DNA from: Arthrobacter sp.
Lineage (GTDB): Bacteria > Actinomycetota > Actinomycetes > Actinomycetales > Micrococcaceae
Length of the DNA stretch: 64,000 nucleotides
Assembly: GCA_026393275.1 (NCBI GenBank)
Contig: JAPLAM010000045.1
Coordinates: 1 to 64,000, forward strand
Reading direction: 5' to 3'
The position numbers were made by a program, and so were the translations under genes. Under the pieces are notes generated by a model. The model was not told where the DNA came from. It worked only from the letters and a program-made list of their open reading frames with translations, and searched no databases. The number at the start of each line of letters is the position of its first letter. The first letter of the stretch is position 1. Positions 38,436 to 47,587 of the stretch are shown here, in pieces.

Positions 38436-38491
38436 GCGGGGTCACCTGCGGCCCATATCCGGCGGGCCGGACGGGCGGTAGGTGACCCCGC
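38436..38491 (-). terminator. Hairpin after the pyrophosphatase gene
   Basis: GCGGGGTCACCT (38436-38447) and AGGTGACCCCGC (38480-38491) form a perfect 12-bp stem around a 32-base loop that can form an inner GGCCC/GGGCC stem. It starts about 17 bases downstream of the ppa stop on the minus strand and has no U-tract. The length and position suit a terminator. Confidence 0.6.
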
Positions 38492-38507
38492 GTTGCAGGG
38501 GGGAACC

Positions 38508-38996
38508 CTAGTGCGTGTGGGGGACGAAGCGCTTGATCGAGGCTTCGAGTTCGGCTTCGGCCGCAGCGCGGTCGCCCCAGCCCTCGGCCTTGACCCACTT
38601 GCCCGGCTCCAGGTCCTTGTACCGGGTGAAGAAGTGCTCGATTTCCCGGATCAGGAATTCGCTGACGTCACTGACTTCCTGGATGTGGTCAAAGCGGGCG
38701 TCAACCGGAACGCACAGTACCTTGGCGTCGCCGCCGCCGTCGTCGGTCATGTTGAACACGCCGATCGGGCGGGCCTCGACAATCACGCCGGGGTGCAGAT
38801 CGAAGTCCTGCAGGAGCACCAGCGCATCCAGCGGGTCGCCGTCCTCACCCAGGGTGTTCTCGAAGTAACCGTAGTGCGTGGGGTACTGCATGGAGGTGAA
38901 CAGGACGCGGTCCAGGCGGATCCGGCCGGTCTCGTGGTCGACTTCGTACTTGACGCGCGATCCCTTGGGGATCTCGATGGTCACGTCATGCTTCAT
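38508..38996 (-). CDS. ppa: Inorganic pyrophosphatase (family I)
   Basis: A 162-residue soluble pyrophosphatase that hydrolyses PPi to two phosphates in the cytosol, drawing biosynthetic reactions forward. The signature [13 protein letters not shown] holds the metal-binding aspartates. [14 protein letters not shown] and [13 protein letters not shown] are conserved. The C-terminal IKRFVPHTH is typical of actinobacterial forms, including the histidine-rich end. GAGGAG lies 7 bases before the ATG. It is monocistronic, ending in a strong inverted repeat, and is divergent from the DD-peptidase gene across 152 bases with an AT-rich core at 39073-39091. Confidence 0.95.
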   Translation of the reverse strand: MKHDVTIEIPKGSRVKYEVDHETGRIRLDRVLFTSMQYPTHYGYFENTLGEDGDPLDALVLLQDFDLHPGVIVEARPIGVFNMTDDGGGDAKVLCVPVDARFDHIQEVSDVSEFLIREIEHFFTRYKDLEPGKWVKAEGWGDRAAAEAELEASIKRFVPHTH

Positions 38997-39148
38997 GGAA
39001 TGCTCCTCGACGGATTCAGGGGGTGCGCGGCACAGGCCAGGCCCGAAAAAGGCAGTGCCGGTGCCGCCGACTATTATTGAGGATATAGCGACAGGCCCTG
39101 GTTTCAGGAACTAGTGGGGACATTTCGGGACTAAGGACCAGCAGCAGC

Positions 39149-40669
39149 ATGACACGCAGAAAGAGCCGCGAGGGCACGGTTCCGGCGCCCGGTAGGCTCG
39201 CGCGCCTCATTCCGATGCTGCTCCTGACCCTCTTGATTGTGGCGCTCGCCGTCCCCGCTGGCCTGGCCGTCAGCCCCGGGTTCCTTGGCCCAACCAGGCC
39301 CCCGGAGCCCGCCGCGGCCGGCCCCTGGCAGCAGCTCCCCGCCACCCTGAGCGTCGCCGCCGGTCCGGGCAGCACGGGCGGCATGAAGCCGCTCAGTGAC
39401 GCGGCGCCCGTGCCGGATGCCGCCGCCCTCGCCGCCCAGCTCAACGCCACCCTGAAGGCCGACGGCGCCGGGTCGTTCACCGGGGTGGTGCAGGACGCCG
39501 TCACCGGGGAAGTCCTCTTCGACCGGGCCGGCGACGAGGTCCGCGCGCCCGCCTCGAACATCAAGCTCCTGACCGCCGCCGCCGCGTTGCGCACACTCGG
39601 CCCCGACCGGCGCTTCAGCACCAGGGTTGTCGCCGGCGCCGCGCCCGGCACTGTCATCCTGACCGGTGGCGGCGACGTGCTGCTGGGCGCCGGCGACTCC
39701 GCGCCGGACGCGGTGCTGGGGCGTGCGGGGCTCGGCACCCTTGCGCAGTCGACCGTCCGCGCGCTGCAGCAGGGCGGCGTGTCCGGCCCGATCTCGGTGC
39801 TCCTGGATGATTCCCTCTTCAGCGGGCCGGCCCTCAGCCCCACCTGGAGCCCGGACGACGTGGCCGCCGGCGAAATCGCCCCGATCTTTCCGCTCGCCCT
39901 GAACTCGGCCCGCTTCGCACCGGGCACCACCACCGGACCCCGCCCGCAGGACGCGGCCATGTCCGCCGCCGAGGCGTTCGCGGACCGGCTCACCGCGGCC
40001 GGTGCGGCCGCGGGACTCACCGTGGTCCCCGGCGTCGTCCGGGCGACGGCAACGCAGAAAGCCCCGCAAAAGGCCCCGGACGACGGCGGATCGGCGGGCA
40101 AGGTCCTCGCTGAGGTCGAATCCGCCACCGTCAGCCAGCAGGTGGACCTGCTGATGCGCACCTCGGACAACTACCTCACCGAGGTCATGGGCCGGATGGT
40201 GGCGGCAGCAAGCGGCAAACCCGCCAGCGGCGACGGCGCCGTCGCCGCCGTGCTGCAGCAAATCCAGGAGCTGGGGATCCCCGCGGCCACGCTCCGGGCG
40301 GCCGACGTGGCCGGGCTGACGTTGGACAACCAGGTCTCCGCGCGGCAGCTCTCCGCTTTGGTCCGCGCGATAACCAGCGGCCCGGACCTCCGCCTCCGGT
40401 CCGCGCTGGCCGGCTTCCCGGTGGCCGGCCTGACCGGGACGCTGGGCAGCCGGTACACGGATACCAGCACCGCCCGGGGCGCCGGCCTGGTCCGCGCCAA
40501 GACCGGAACGCTGAACACCGTGATCGCCCTCAGCGGCTACGTGGTGGACGCCGACGGCCGGCTGCTGGTCTTCTCCTTCATCGGCAACGGCCTGACCCCC
40601 GGCGCGGCCGGCAACAGGACGGCGCTGGACCGGACGGCCTCGGTCCTGGCCGCCTGCGGGTGCCGCTGA
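39149..40669 (+). CDS. dacB: D-alanyl-D-alanine carboxypeptidase/endopeptidase (PBP4/DacB type)
   Basis: A 506-residue class C penicillin-binding protein that trims or cleaves peptidoglycan peptides outside the membrane. A signal or anchor segment covers residues 18-42 (LARLIPMLLLTLLIVALAVPAG), followed by an alanine- and proline-rich linker to about 100. The active-site motifs are all present: SxxK as SNIK 136-139, SxN as SDN 339-341, and KTG at 451-453. Length matches the PBP4 family, with its insertion domain between the first two motifs. It is followed after 171 bases by the DUF2342 zincin and tilS, a conserved actinobacterial order. Confidence 0.93.
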   Translation: MTRRKSREGTVPAPGRLARLIPMLLLTLLIVALAVPAGLAVSPGFLGPTRPPEPAAAGPWQQLPATLSVAAGPGSTGGMKPLSDAAPVPDAAALAAQLNATLKADGAGSFTGVVQDAVTGEVLFDRAGDEVRAPASNIKLLTAAAALRTLGPDRRFSTRVVAGAAPGTVILTGGGDVLLGAGDSAPDAVLGRAGLGTLAQSTVRALQQGGVSGPISVLLDDSLFSGPALSPTWSPDDVAAGEIAPIFPLALNSARFAPGTTTGPRPQDAAMSAAEAFADRLTAAGAAAGLTVVPGVVRATATQKAPQKAPDDGGSAGKVLAEVESATVSQQVDLLMRTSDNYLTEVMGRMVAAASGKPASGDGAVAAVLQQIQELGIPAATLRAADVAGLTLDNQVSARQLSALVRAITSGPDLRLRSALAGFPVAGLTGTLGSRYTDTSTARGAGLVRAKTGTLNTVIALSGYVVDADGRLLVFSFIGNGLTPGAAGNRTALDRTASVLAACGCR

Positions 40670-40677
40670 GACTGCGC

Positions 40678-40778
40678 CGTTTCGACAGTTCCCCGCGCAC
40701 ACGACGTTTCGACACGCCTGACCCGCAGAGAACCGTCTAAACGGCGGCATCGGCTGCCCGTTCGCGGCTGCCCGTTCG
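40678..40778. repeat. Intergenic direct repeats between dacB and the zincin gene
   Basis: CGTTTCGACA occurs at 40678-40687 and 40705-40714, 27 bases apart. Further on, CGGCTGCCCGTTCG is repeated in exact tandem (40751-40764, 40765-40778). The 171-bp gap holds no gene I can support; the second repeat ends about 60 bases before the next start. Confidence 0.7.
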
Positions 40779-40840
40779 CCGTCCGCCCGCCGTTCGCCGC
40801 CCGACGAATTTAAGGCGCATCCACAGTCAGCTGTGATCTG

Positions 40841-41962
40841 ATGGGAGCCATGGAGTCCACTTCGCGCGAGATCTCAGCCCAGGCCCTCATCAATTGGGAG
40901 CTCGCGGCGTCCACGGCCGCGCGCCTCACCCCGGCGGGCCCGTCGCTGGGCTCCTCGGAGATCGGCGCCGCCGTCGAAAACCTGCGCCTCGTGGCGGACG
41001 TTTCCGTGCCGCACGTCCACGACATCACCGGGCTTGAGGCCGCGCGCGACCTCCGGGATTCCTCGGTGCTGGTGGTGGACCGGGCCTCGTGGGCCAAGGC
41101 GAACACGCAGAGCTTCGCGGTGATGCTGCAGCCGGCCATCGAGAAAGTGCTCGAAGGCCGCCGCGGGCCCGTGGGCCCGGGCGCCGCCACTGTCGGCGGC
41201 GCGATCACGGGCAGCCAGCTCGGCGCGATTCTGGCGTTCCTCTCCAGCAAGGTCCTGGGCCAGTACGACCCGTTCTCCGCCCTGGCCGAGAACTCCACGG
41301 CCCCTGCCGCCGGCCGGCTGCTGCTGGTGGCGCCGAACATCATCTCGGTGGAACGCGAGCTGAACGTCGCGCCCGAGGATTTCCGGCTCTGGGTGTGCCT
41401 GCACGAACAGACCCACCGCGTGCAGTTCGCCGCGGCCCCCTGGCTGCGCCACCACATGCTGGAACAAATCGAGGACCTCAGCGAACACCTGCTCGGCAAC
41501 GTCGACTCGATCATGGAACGCGCCGCAGCGGCCGCGAAATCCCTCAAGGACCGGTCCGCGCCCGGGTCCGCGCCCGGCCGCGGGGCGATCCTGGACCTGC
41601 TGCAGGATCCCGCGGAACGCGCGGCGATCTCCCACCTCACGGCCGTCATGAGCCTGCTGGAAGGCCACGCCAACGTGGTCATGGACGCCGTGGACGCCAG
41701 CATCGTCCCCTCCGTCAAGACCATCCGGCAGCGCTTCAACGCCCGCGGCAAGGACCGCGGCGCCATCGAGAAGTTCATTCGCAGCCTGCTTGGCCTGGAC
41801 GCGAAGATGCGGCAGTACAGCGACGGCTCGAAATTCGTCCGCGAAGTGGTCGACGCCGCCGGGATGGCAGGCTTCAACCGGGTATGGGAGTCCGCCGAGC
41901 ACCTGCCCACCGAACCGGAAATCCACGACGCGAAGCTGTGGCTCGAACGGATGGGGCTCTAG
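40841..41962 (+). CDS. Zincin-fold metalloprotease-like protein (DUF2342, F420-associated)
   Basis: A 373-residue protein of the actinobacterial DUF2342 family. The zinc-binding HExxH is HEQTH at residues 188-192 (LWVCLHEQTHRVQF), and the probable third ligand lies in SLLEGHANVVMD around 274. Members are annotated as zinc-dependent metalloproteases or as F420-biosynthesis-associated, but I know of no confirmed substrate. No signal peptide is seen, so it is cytosolic. The ATG at 40841 lacks a ribosome site; an ATG at 40850 is an alternative that would remove three residues. The stop lies five bases before tilS, so it is probably cotranscribed with it. Confidence 0.8.
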   Translation: MGAMESTSREISAQALINWELAASTAARLTPAGPSLGSSEIGAAVENLRLVADVSVPHVHDITGLEAARDLRDSSVLVVDRASWAKANTQSFAVMLQPAIEKVLEGRRGPVGPGAATVGGAITGSQLGAILAFLSSKVLGQYDPFSALAENSTAPAAGRLLLVAPNIISVERELNVAPEDFRLWVCLHEQTHRVQFAAAPWLRHHMLEQIEDLSEHLLGNVDSIMERAAAAAKSLKDRSAPGSAPGRGAILDLLQDPAERAAISHLTAVMSLLEGHANVVMDAVDASIVPSVKTIRQRFNARGKDRGAIEKFIRSLLGLDAKMRQYSDGSKFVREVVDAAGMAGFNRVWESAEHLPTEPEIHDAKLWLERMGL

Positions 41963-41967
41963 TCCAC

Positions 41968-43098
41968 GTGCCGGCCACCACGCACCCGGACCTTCCCGCG
42001 GCTTCCGGCGGACGACGTCGGCCCGGCCGGCTGGCGCCGGTAGTCGGCAAGGCGCGGAAAATGTTGCAGGACGCCCTCGCCGACGCCGGCTACCCCGGAC
42101 GGGTCCTGGTGGCCTGCAGCGGAGGTCCGGACTCGCTCGCGCTCGCGGCCGTCGCCGCCTACTTCGCCCGCCGCGGCCACGTGGACGGCCACCCGGTCTC
42201 CGTCGGCGCCGTCGTGGTGGATCACCAGCTGCAGCCCGGCTCCGCCGCAGTGGCCGCCGCGGCTGCCACCGCGTTGCGGGAACTGGGGCTCAGCCCTGTC
42301 CAGGTCCGGACGGTCGACGTCGCCCCCACCGGGATGGGCCCCGAAGCCGCCGCCCGGGACGCCCGGCACGCCGCACTCGAATCCGCCGCCGAGGACACCG
42401 GGTCCGCGGCCGTCCTGCTCGGCCACACCCTGGACGACCAGGCCGAGCAGGTCCTGCTGGGGCTGGCCCGCGGCTCCGGAACCCGCTCGCTGGCCGGGAT
42501 GCGCCCCGTCCGCGGCCACCTGCTGCGGCCCTTCCTGGGCCTGCGCCGGGCCGAGACCCTGGAGATCTGCGCCGTCGAGGGGCTAGAGCCGTGGCACGAT
42601 CCGAGCAACGCTGACCCGTCGTTTGCCCGGTCCCGGACCCGGGTGGAGGTGCTGCCCCTGCTGGAGGACAAGCTCGGCCCGGGGGTCGCCGAATCGCTGG
42701 CCAGGACGGCGGCCATCCTGCAGCTCGACGCCGACTACCTCGAAGATGTGGCGAACGACACCTTTACCCGCCTGCAGGAGCGCTCCGGCCCGGACCTCAG
42801 CCTGCCCGAGGCCGCGCTGCGCGAACTGGCACCCGCCGTGAGGTTCCGGGTGATCGCCAGGGCCGCCGCCGCCGTCGGCGGTCAACAGCCCAGTTACCAG
42901 CGGCTGCTGGCCGCCGAAGCGCTGCTGCGCCGGCAGGGATCCGCGGGACCGGTGGAGCTGCCCGGGGGCGTGAGCGTCTACCGGCTCTCGCTCGCCCAGC
43001 TGCTCGCGGCGGAGCAGGCCGCCCCCGCCGGCGTGCCCCGCGAGGGCGCCCGCTGTGGGAAGCTTGTATTCCGGCCTCAAAAGCCGCCCCAAGAATAG
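41968..43098 (+). CDS. tilS: tRNA(Ile)-lysidine synthase
   Basis: A 376-residue enzyme that attaches lysine to C34 of the minor tRNA-Ile, so that AUA is read as isoleucine. The ATP pyrophosphatase loop is SGGPDSLALAAVAAYF; VVVDHQLQPGS, GHTLDDQAEQVLLGLARGSG and the DPSNADPSFARSRTR segment are TilS signatures. The C-terminal domain is short, as in other actinobacterial forms. The GTG start is five bases after the zincin stop, with an overlapping weak ribosome site. It leads the tilS-hpt-ftsH gene order that is conserved in many bacteria. Essential function is expected. Confidence 0.94.
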   Translation: MPATTHPDLPAASGGRRRPGRLAPVVGKARKMLQDALADAGYPGRVLVACSGGPDSLALAAVAAYFARRGHVDGHPVSVGAVVVDHQLQPGSAAVAAAAATALRELGLSPVQVRTVDVAPTGMGPEAAARDARHAALESAAEDTGSAAVLLGHTLDDQAEQVLLGLARGSGTRSLAGMRPVRGHLLRPFLGLRRAETLEICAVEGLEPWHDPSNADPSFARSRTRVEVLPLLEDKLGPGVAESLARTAAILQLDADYLEDVANDTFTRLQERSGPDLSLPEAALRELAPAVRFRVIARAAAAVGGQQPSYQRLLAAEALLRRQGSAGPVELPGGVSVYRLSLAQLLAAEQAAPAGVPREGARCGKLVFRPQKPPQE

Positions 43099-43127
43099 TC
43101 GCACCCGCATCTACACAGGAGCCATTG

Positions 43128-43679
43128 GTGGATTCAAACGACGTCCAGGCAGACCTTAAGCACGTTCTCTACTCCAGGGAGCAGATCCAGTCCCGGATCA
43201 CCGAGCTCGCAGCCGAGATCGACAAGGACTACGAAGGCCGCGATCTGCTGATCGTGGGCGTGCTCAAGGGTGCGGTCATGGTCATGGCCGACCTCGCCCG
43301 CGCGCTGCACAGCCACGTCTCGATGGACTGGATGGCCGTCTCCTCTTACGGCTCCGGCACCCAGTCCTCCGGCGTGGTCCGCATCCTCAAGGACCTCGAC
43401 ACCGACCTGATGGGCAAGGACGTCCTGATCGTCGAAGACATCATCGACTCCGGCCTCACCCTCTCCTGGCTCAAGACCAACCTGGAGTCCCGCGGCACGG
43501 CCTCGGTGGAGATCTGCACCGCGTTCCGCAAGCCCACCGCCGCCAAGGTCAAGATCGACGTCAAGTACGTCGGCTACGACATCCCCAACGAGTTCGTCGT
43601 CGGCTACGGCCTGGATTACGCCGAGAAGTACCGCAACCTCGACTTCGTCGGCACCCTTGCGCCGCACGTCTACGAGTAG
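43128..43679 (+). CDS. hpt: Hypoxanthine phosphoribosyltransferase
   Basis: A 183-residue purine salvage enzyme that makes IMP (and GMP) from hypoxanthine or guanine and PRPP. The PRPP-binding motif is VLIVEDIIDSGLTLSWL, with the conserved GVLKGAVMVMADLARAL and YVGYDIPNEFVVGYGLDY. The GTG at 43128 has AGGAG 6 bases upstream; a TTG one codon earlier is less likely. It follows tilS after 29 bases and is probably cotranscribed. The adjacency of hpt and ftsH is an old bacterial arrangement. No regulatory RNA is visible upstream. Confidence 0.95.
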   Translation: MDSNDVQADLKHVLYSREQIQSRITELAAEIDKDYEGRDLLIVGVLKGAVMVMADLARALHSHVSMDWMAVSSYGSGTQSSGVVRILKDLDTDLMGKDVLIVEDIIDSGLTLSWLKTNLESRGTASVEICTAFRKPTAAKVKIDVKYVGYDIPNEFVVGYGLDYAEKYRNLDFVGTLAPHVYE

Positions 43680-43792
43680 AATCGCGCCCTCCCTCCGGCT
43701 CGACGCTGCGTCTGTTCCGCACCCCGCACAGCCCTCCGCTACGCCCACAGGGAACTTTTATGCTTGACCGTGCGTGAGTCACTGCGACGGTG

Positions 43793-43798
43793 TATAGC
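43793..43798 (+). promoter_or_regulatory. Possible -10 TATAGC for ftsH
   Basis: TGTATAGCT at 43791-43799 is a good extended -10 match in a GC-rich region. The nearest TTGACC (43764-43769) is 23 bases away, too far for a standard spacer, so the promoter is only suggested. Confidence 0.25.
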
Positions 43799-43854
43799 TA
43801 GAACCCGACGCAGCACCCACCACGCGCGCAGATCGGTCGCCGTGCAGCACTACC

Positions 43855-43875
43855 AGGAGGGACGGGGCCAGCCCC
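43855..43875 (+). promoter_or_regulatory. ftsH ribosome site followed by a GGGG/CCCC mini-hairpin
   Basis: AGGAGG (43855-43860) is perfect but lies 22 bases before the ATG, farther than normal. GGGG (43864-43867) and CCCC (43872-43875) between them can pair with a four-base loop, which would shorten the effective distance. Confidence 0.4.
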
Positions 43876-43882
43876 CGATCAG

Positions 43883-45949
43883 ATGAAAGCAAAGAGTTTC
43901 CTCAAGGGTCCCGGCATCTGGATTGTCGTTGTTATCGGCATGCTCCTGCTGGCCTTTGCCACCCTCGCCCCGGGCGGATCGACCCGCATCGACACGGACA
44001 AGGGCCTGGCGCTGCTGACCGCCGGCGGCAAGGTCGAGCAGGCCAAGATCTTCGACGCCGAGAACCGCGTTGACCTGGTCCTGAAAGACGGCGTGCAGAT
44101 CGACGGCCAGGACAAGGGCAAGAACGTCCAGTTCTACTTCGTCAACGCCCGCGCCCAGGACATCGTCAAGGCCGTGACCGACTCGAAGCCGCCGAGCGGC
44201 TTCACCGACCAGCCGATCGAAAGCAACTGGTTCTCCGGACTGTTCTCCCTCCTGATCCCGGTGCTGCTGCTGGGCGTGCTCTTCTGGTTCCTGCTCTCCC
44301 GGATGCAGGGCGGCGGCTCCAAGGTCATGCAGTTCGGCAAGTCCAAGGCCAAGATGGTCAATAAGGACATGCCGCAGGTGACCTTCAGCGACGTCGCCGG
44401 TGCCGACGAGGCCGTCGAGGAACTCGAAGAAATCAAGGAATTCCTGCAGGAACCGGCGAAATTCCAGGCCGTTGGCGCCAAGATCCCCAAGGGCGTGCTG
44501 CTGTACGGCCCTCCCGGCACCGGCAAGACGCTGCTGGCCCGCGCCGTCGCCGGCGAGGCCGGCGTGCCGTTCTTCTCCATCTCCGGCTCCGACTTCGTGG
44601 AAATGTTCGTCGGCGTCGGCGCCTCCCGGGTCCGCGACCTGTTCGAGCAGGCCAAGGCGAACGCCCCGGCCATCATCTTCGTGGATGAGATCGACGCCGT
44701 CGGCCGCCACCGCGGTGCCGGCATCGGCGGCGGAAACGACGAACGCGAGCAGACCCTCAACCAGTTGCTGGTTGAAATGGACGGCTTCGACGTCAAGACC
44801 AACGTCATCCTGATCGCGGCCACCAACCGGCCCGACGTGCTGGACCCGGCACTGCTGCGGCCGGGCCGCTTCGACCGGCAGATTTCGGTCGAGGCCCCGG
44901 ACCTGATCGGCCGCGACCAGATCCTGAAGGTCCACGCCAAGGGCAAGCCGATGGCTCCCGGCGTCGACCTGCGTGCCGTCGCCAAGAAGACCCCCGGCTA
45001 CACCGGCGCGGACCTGGCCAACGTGCTCAACGAAGCGGCGCTGCTGACGGCCCGCTCCAACGCCAACCTGATCGATGACCGCGCGCTGGACGAGGCGATC
45101 GACCGCGTGATGGCCGGCCCGCAGAAGCGCAGCCGGGTCATGAAGGAACACGAGCGCAAGGTCACTGCGTACCACGAGGGCGGCCACGCCCTGGTCGCGG
45201 CGGCGCTGCGGAATTCGGCCCCCGTCACGAAGATCACCATCCTTCCCCGCGGCCGCGCCCTGGGTTACACCATGGTGGTGCCGGAGAACGACAAGTACTC
45301 CGTGACCCGCAACGAACTGCTGGACCAGATGGCCTACGCCATGGGCGGCCGGGTGGCCGAGGAACTCGTCTTCCACGACCCCTCCACGGGCGCCTCCAAC
45401 GACATCGAAAAGGCCACCGGGATTGCCCGCAAGATGGTCACCGAGTTCGGCATGAGCGAGCGAGTCGGCGCCGTGCGGCTCGGCCAGGGCGGCGGAGAGC
45501 CCTTCCTGGGCCGGGACGCCGGCCACGAGCGCAACTACTCGGACCAGATCGCCTACGTCGTGGACGAGGAAGTGCGCCGCCTGATCGAGGGCGCGCATGA
45601 CGAGGCCTACGCGATCCTGACCGAAAACCGGGATGTCCTGGACCAGCTGGCCCTGGAGCTGCTGGAACGCGAAACCCTGAACCAGGCCGAGATCGCCCAG
45701 GTCTTCACGGATATCCGGAAGCGCGATTTCCGCGAGATCTGGCTCTCCAAGGAGAGCCGGCCGATCCAGGCCGTCGGCCCGGTGGAGTCTCGCCGCGAGA
45801 AGGCCGAGCGCGAAGCCCAGCAGGAAGCCAAGGAGGCCCGGCTCGAGGAACCGCTCGACGCCCGGCCGCCGCACGCCCAGGGTGTGCCCGGCCAGGAGCC
45901 CTTCCAAGGCGGCGTCACGGATCCGGGGCACGACGGCCTTCCCGGCTAA
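43883..45949 (+). CDS. ftsH: ATP-dependent zinc metalloprotease FtsH
   Basis: A 688-residue membrane AAA+ protease that extracts and degrades damaged membrane and short-lived cytosolic proteins. Two membrane helices ([16 protein letters not shown] near 13-28, [19 protein letters not shown] near 120-138) flank the external domain. Walker A GPPGTGKT is at 209-216, Walker B VDEIDAVG near 268, the SRH at about 310-330, and the zinc motif HEGGH at 431-435. The C-terminal about 50 residues are glutamate-, arginine- and proline-rich. It follows hpt after 203 bases. The folE start lies 10 bases after its stop. Confidence 0.97.
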   Translation: MKAKSFLKGPGIWIVVVIGMLLLAFATLAPGGSTRIDTDKGLALLTAGGKVEQAKIFDAENRVDLVLKDGVQIDGQDKGKNVQFYFVNARAQDIVKAVTDSKPPSGFTDQPIESNWFSGLFSLLIPVLLLGVLFWFLLSRMQGGGSKVMQFGKSKAKMVNKDMPQVTFSDVAGADEAVEELEEIKEFLQEPAKFQAVGAKIPKGVLLYGPPGTGKTLLARAVAGEAGVPFFSISGSDFVEMFVGVGASRVRDLFEQAKANAPAIIFVDEIDAVGRHRGAGIGGGNDEREQTLNQLLVEMDGFDVKTNVILIAATNRPDVLDPALLRPGRFDRQISVEAPDLIGRDQILKVHAKGKPMAPGVDLRAVAKKTPGYTGADLANVLNEAALLTARSNANLIDDRALDEAIDRVMAGPQKRSRVMKEHERKVTAYHEGGHALVAAALRNSAPVTKITILPRGRALGYTMVVPENDKYSVTRNELLDQMAYAMGGRVAEELVFHDPSTGASNDIEKATGIARKMVTEFGMSERVGAVRLGQGGGEPFLGRDAGHERNYSDQIAYVVDEEVRRLIEGAHDEAYAILTENRDVLDQLALELLERETLNQAEIAQVFTDIRKRDFREIWLSKESRPIQAVGPVESRREKAEREAQQEAKEARLEEPLDARPPHAQGVPGQEPFQGGVTDPGHDGLPG

Positions 45950-45952
45950 GCT
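45947..45952 (+). promoter_or_regulatory. -10-like TAAGCT overlapping the ftsH stop codon, leaderless start of folE
   Basis: TAAGCT contains the ftsH TAA stop, and 7 bases later comes the GTG of folE. The spacing fits a leaderless transcript. folE has no Shine-Dalgarno sequence of its own, so it may be read either from this promoter or by coupling with ftsH. Confidence 0.4.
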
Positions 45953-45959
45953 TCCTTCT

Positions 45960-46616
45960 GTGACTTCCTACTTCGACGACGACGACGTTCCCGCCACCGC
46001 CGGCCCTTCCCCCGAGGAAGGGCCGGCGGGGGCGCACGGCCCTAAGCCCAGCCCGGTGGACCGCCCGCGGATCCAGGCTGCGGTGCGCGAGATCCTGCTC
46101 GCCATTGGCGAGGACCCGGACCGCAGCGGCCTGCTGGACACCCCCAAGCGGGTGGCCAAGGCCTACGCGGAGATGTTCGCCGGACTGCACCACGACCCGG
46201 CGGAAATCCTCGGCACCACCTTTGACCTGGACCATGAGGAACTGGTCTTGGTCAAGGACATCCCGTTCTACTCGACCTGCGAACACCACCTGGTGCCGTT
46301 CCACGGGGTGGCCCACGTCGGCTACATCCCCTCGCACGACGGCAAGGTCACGGGGCTGAGCAAGCTGGCGCGGCTGGTGGACATGTTCGCCCGGCGCCCG
46401 CAGGTGCAGGAACGGCTGACCACCCAGATCGTCGAGGCCCTCGTCACCCATCTCAAGCCGCGCGGCGCGATCGTCGTGGTCGAATGCGAACACCTCTGCA
46501 TGTCCATGCGCGGCATCCGCAAACCCGGCGCGAAGACCGTCACCAGCGCGGTCCGCGGGCAACTGCATGACCCGGCCACCCGCGCCGAAGCCATGAGCCT
46601 CATCCTCGGAAGGTAA
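45960..46616 (+). CDS. folE: GTP cyclohydrolase I
   Basis: A 218-residue enzyme that starts tetrahydrofolate synthesis by turning GTP into dihydroneopterin triphosphate. The zinc ligands are in [20 protein letters not shown] and [13 protein letters not shown], and [23 protein letters not shown] is the family signature. The N-terminal about 30 residues ([16 protein letters not shown]) are acidic and variable. The GTG at 45960 has no ribosome site. It leads a run of nine genes through folP, folB and folK to panC, all closely spaced. Confidence 0.95.
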   Translation: MTSYFDDDDVPATAGPSPEEGPAGAHGPKPSPVDRPRIQAAVREILLAIGEDPDRSGLLDTPKRVAKAYAEMFAGLHHDPAEILGTTFDLDHEELVLVKDIPFYSTCEHHLVPFHGVAHVGYIPSHDGKVTGLSKLARLVDMFARRPQVQERLTTQIVEALVTHLKPRGAIVVVECEHLCMSMRGIRKPGAKTVTSAVRGQLHDPATRAEAMSLILGR

Positions 46617-46628
46617 GAAAAACACACA

Positions 46629-47576
46629 ATGGACTCCCTCGCCGCAGCCCCCGGAACAGGACCTGCCACCTCGCCGCTGCCCGTGCTGCGCAAGCCGCGC
46701 CCGGCCGCGAGCTTCAAGGACCTGCCCACGGACCGGACGCTCGTGATGGGGATCCTGAACGTCACGCCTGATTCGTTCAGCGACGGCGGCAGGCACGCGA
46801 CGGCGGACACCGCCGTCGCCGCCGGCCTGCGGATGTACTACGCCGGTGCGGACATCATCGACGTCGGCGGCGAATCCACCCGCCCGGGCGCCGCGGAGGT
46901 CAGCGTCGAAGAGGAACAGCGCCGGGTCCTGCCGGTGATCGAGGCGCTGGTCAAGGCCGGCGCCCTGGTCAGCATCGACACCACGCACGCCGCCACCGCC
47001 GAGGCCGCGCTGGCCGCCGGCGCCACGATCATCAACGACGTCTCCGGCCTCACGATCGAGCCGGAAATGGCCGAGCTGGTGGCGCGGAGCAAGGCGCCCT
47101 ACATCCTCACGCACCGCCGCGGCGACGCCAGCACCATGGACTCGCTGGCCGACTACCGGAACGTGGCACAGGACGTCGCCGCCGAACTCGCCGCCATCCG
47201 GGACCGGCTCTACGCTGCCGGCGCCACGGAAGACCAGATCATCCTGGATCCGGGCCTGGGCTTCGCGAAGACCGAGGCGCAGAACTGGGAAATGCTGCAG
47301 AACATCGACGTGCTGCAGGCCCTCGGCCACAAGGTCCTGGTCGCCGCCTCCCGGAAACGGTTCCTGGGCGGCCTCCTGACGGTGGCCGGCAAGGCCGCCA
47401 CGCCCCTGGAACGGGACGCGGCCACCGCCGCCGTGACCGCCATCAGCGCCTACCGCGGCGCCTGGGCGGTCCGCGTGCACGACGTCGGCCCGAGCCTGGA
47501 CGCCGTCAAGGTCGCCGCCCGCATCGCCCCGGCTCCGCGCCCCGCCGCGGCGTCCGCCGCGCCCGGCGACAGCTGA
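46629..47576 (+). CDS. folP: Dihydropteroate synthase
   Basis: A 315-residue enzyme that joins 6-hydroxymethyl-dihydropterin diphosphate with p-aminobenzoate; it is the target of sulfonamides. The signatures are MGILNVTPDSFSDGGRH and DIIDVGGESTRPGAAEVS, and the pterin site is in ILDPGLGFAKTEAQN. The N-terminal about 35 residues and the alanine-rich C-terminal tail extend the core. Spacing to folE is 12 bases, with a GGAAGG site before the ATG. No substitution typical of sulfonamide resistance can be judged by eye. Confidence 0.95.
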   Translation: MDSLAAAPGTGPATSPLPVLRKPRPAASFKDLPTDRTLVMGILNVTPDSFSDGGRHATADTAVAAGLRMYYAGADIIDVGGESTRPGAAEVSVEEEQRRVLPVIEALVKAGALVSIDTTHAATAEAALAAGATIINDVSGLTIEPEMAELVARSKAPYILTHRRGDASTMDSLADYRNVAQDVAAELAAIRDRLYAAGATEDQIILDPGLGFAKTEAQNWEMLQNIDVLQALGHKVLVAASRKRFLGGLLTVAGKAATPLERDAATAAVTAISAYRGAWAVRVHDVGPSLDAVKVAARIAPAPRPAAASAAPGDS

Positions 47577-47587
47577 ACCGGCCGCCC

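Noticed and set aside
40678..40778. CRISPR-like array from repeated short motifs between dacB and the zincin gene
   Set aside because: Repeats are 10-14 bp, only two copies each, with no regular spacers and no cas genes.
43758..43777. Five-codon mini-ORF (MLDRA) upstream of ftsH
   Set aside because: It has AGGGA upstream, but lies more than 100 bases from ftsH with no linked structure, and may even precede the transcription start, so chance is more likely.
43850..45931. Long minus-strand open frame opposite ftsH (693 codons)
   Set aside because: It mirrors ftsH codon for codon, has no family motif and valine/glycine/aspartate-biased composition typical of antisense frames in high-GC DNA.
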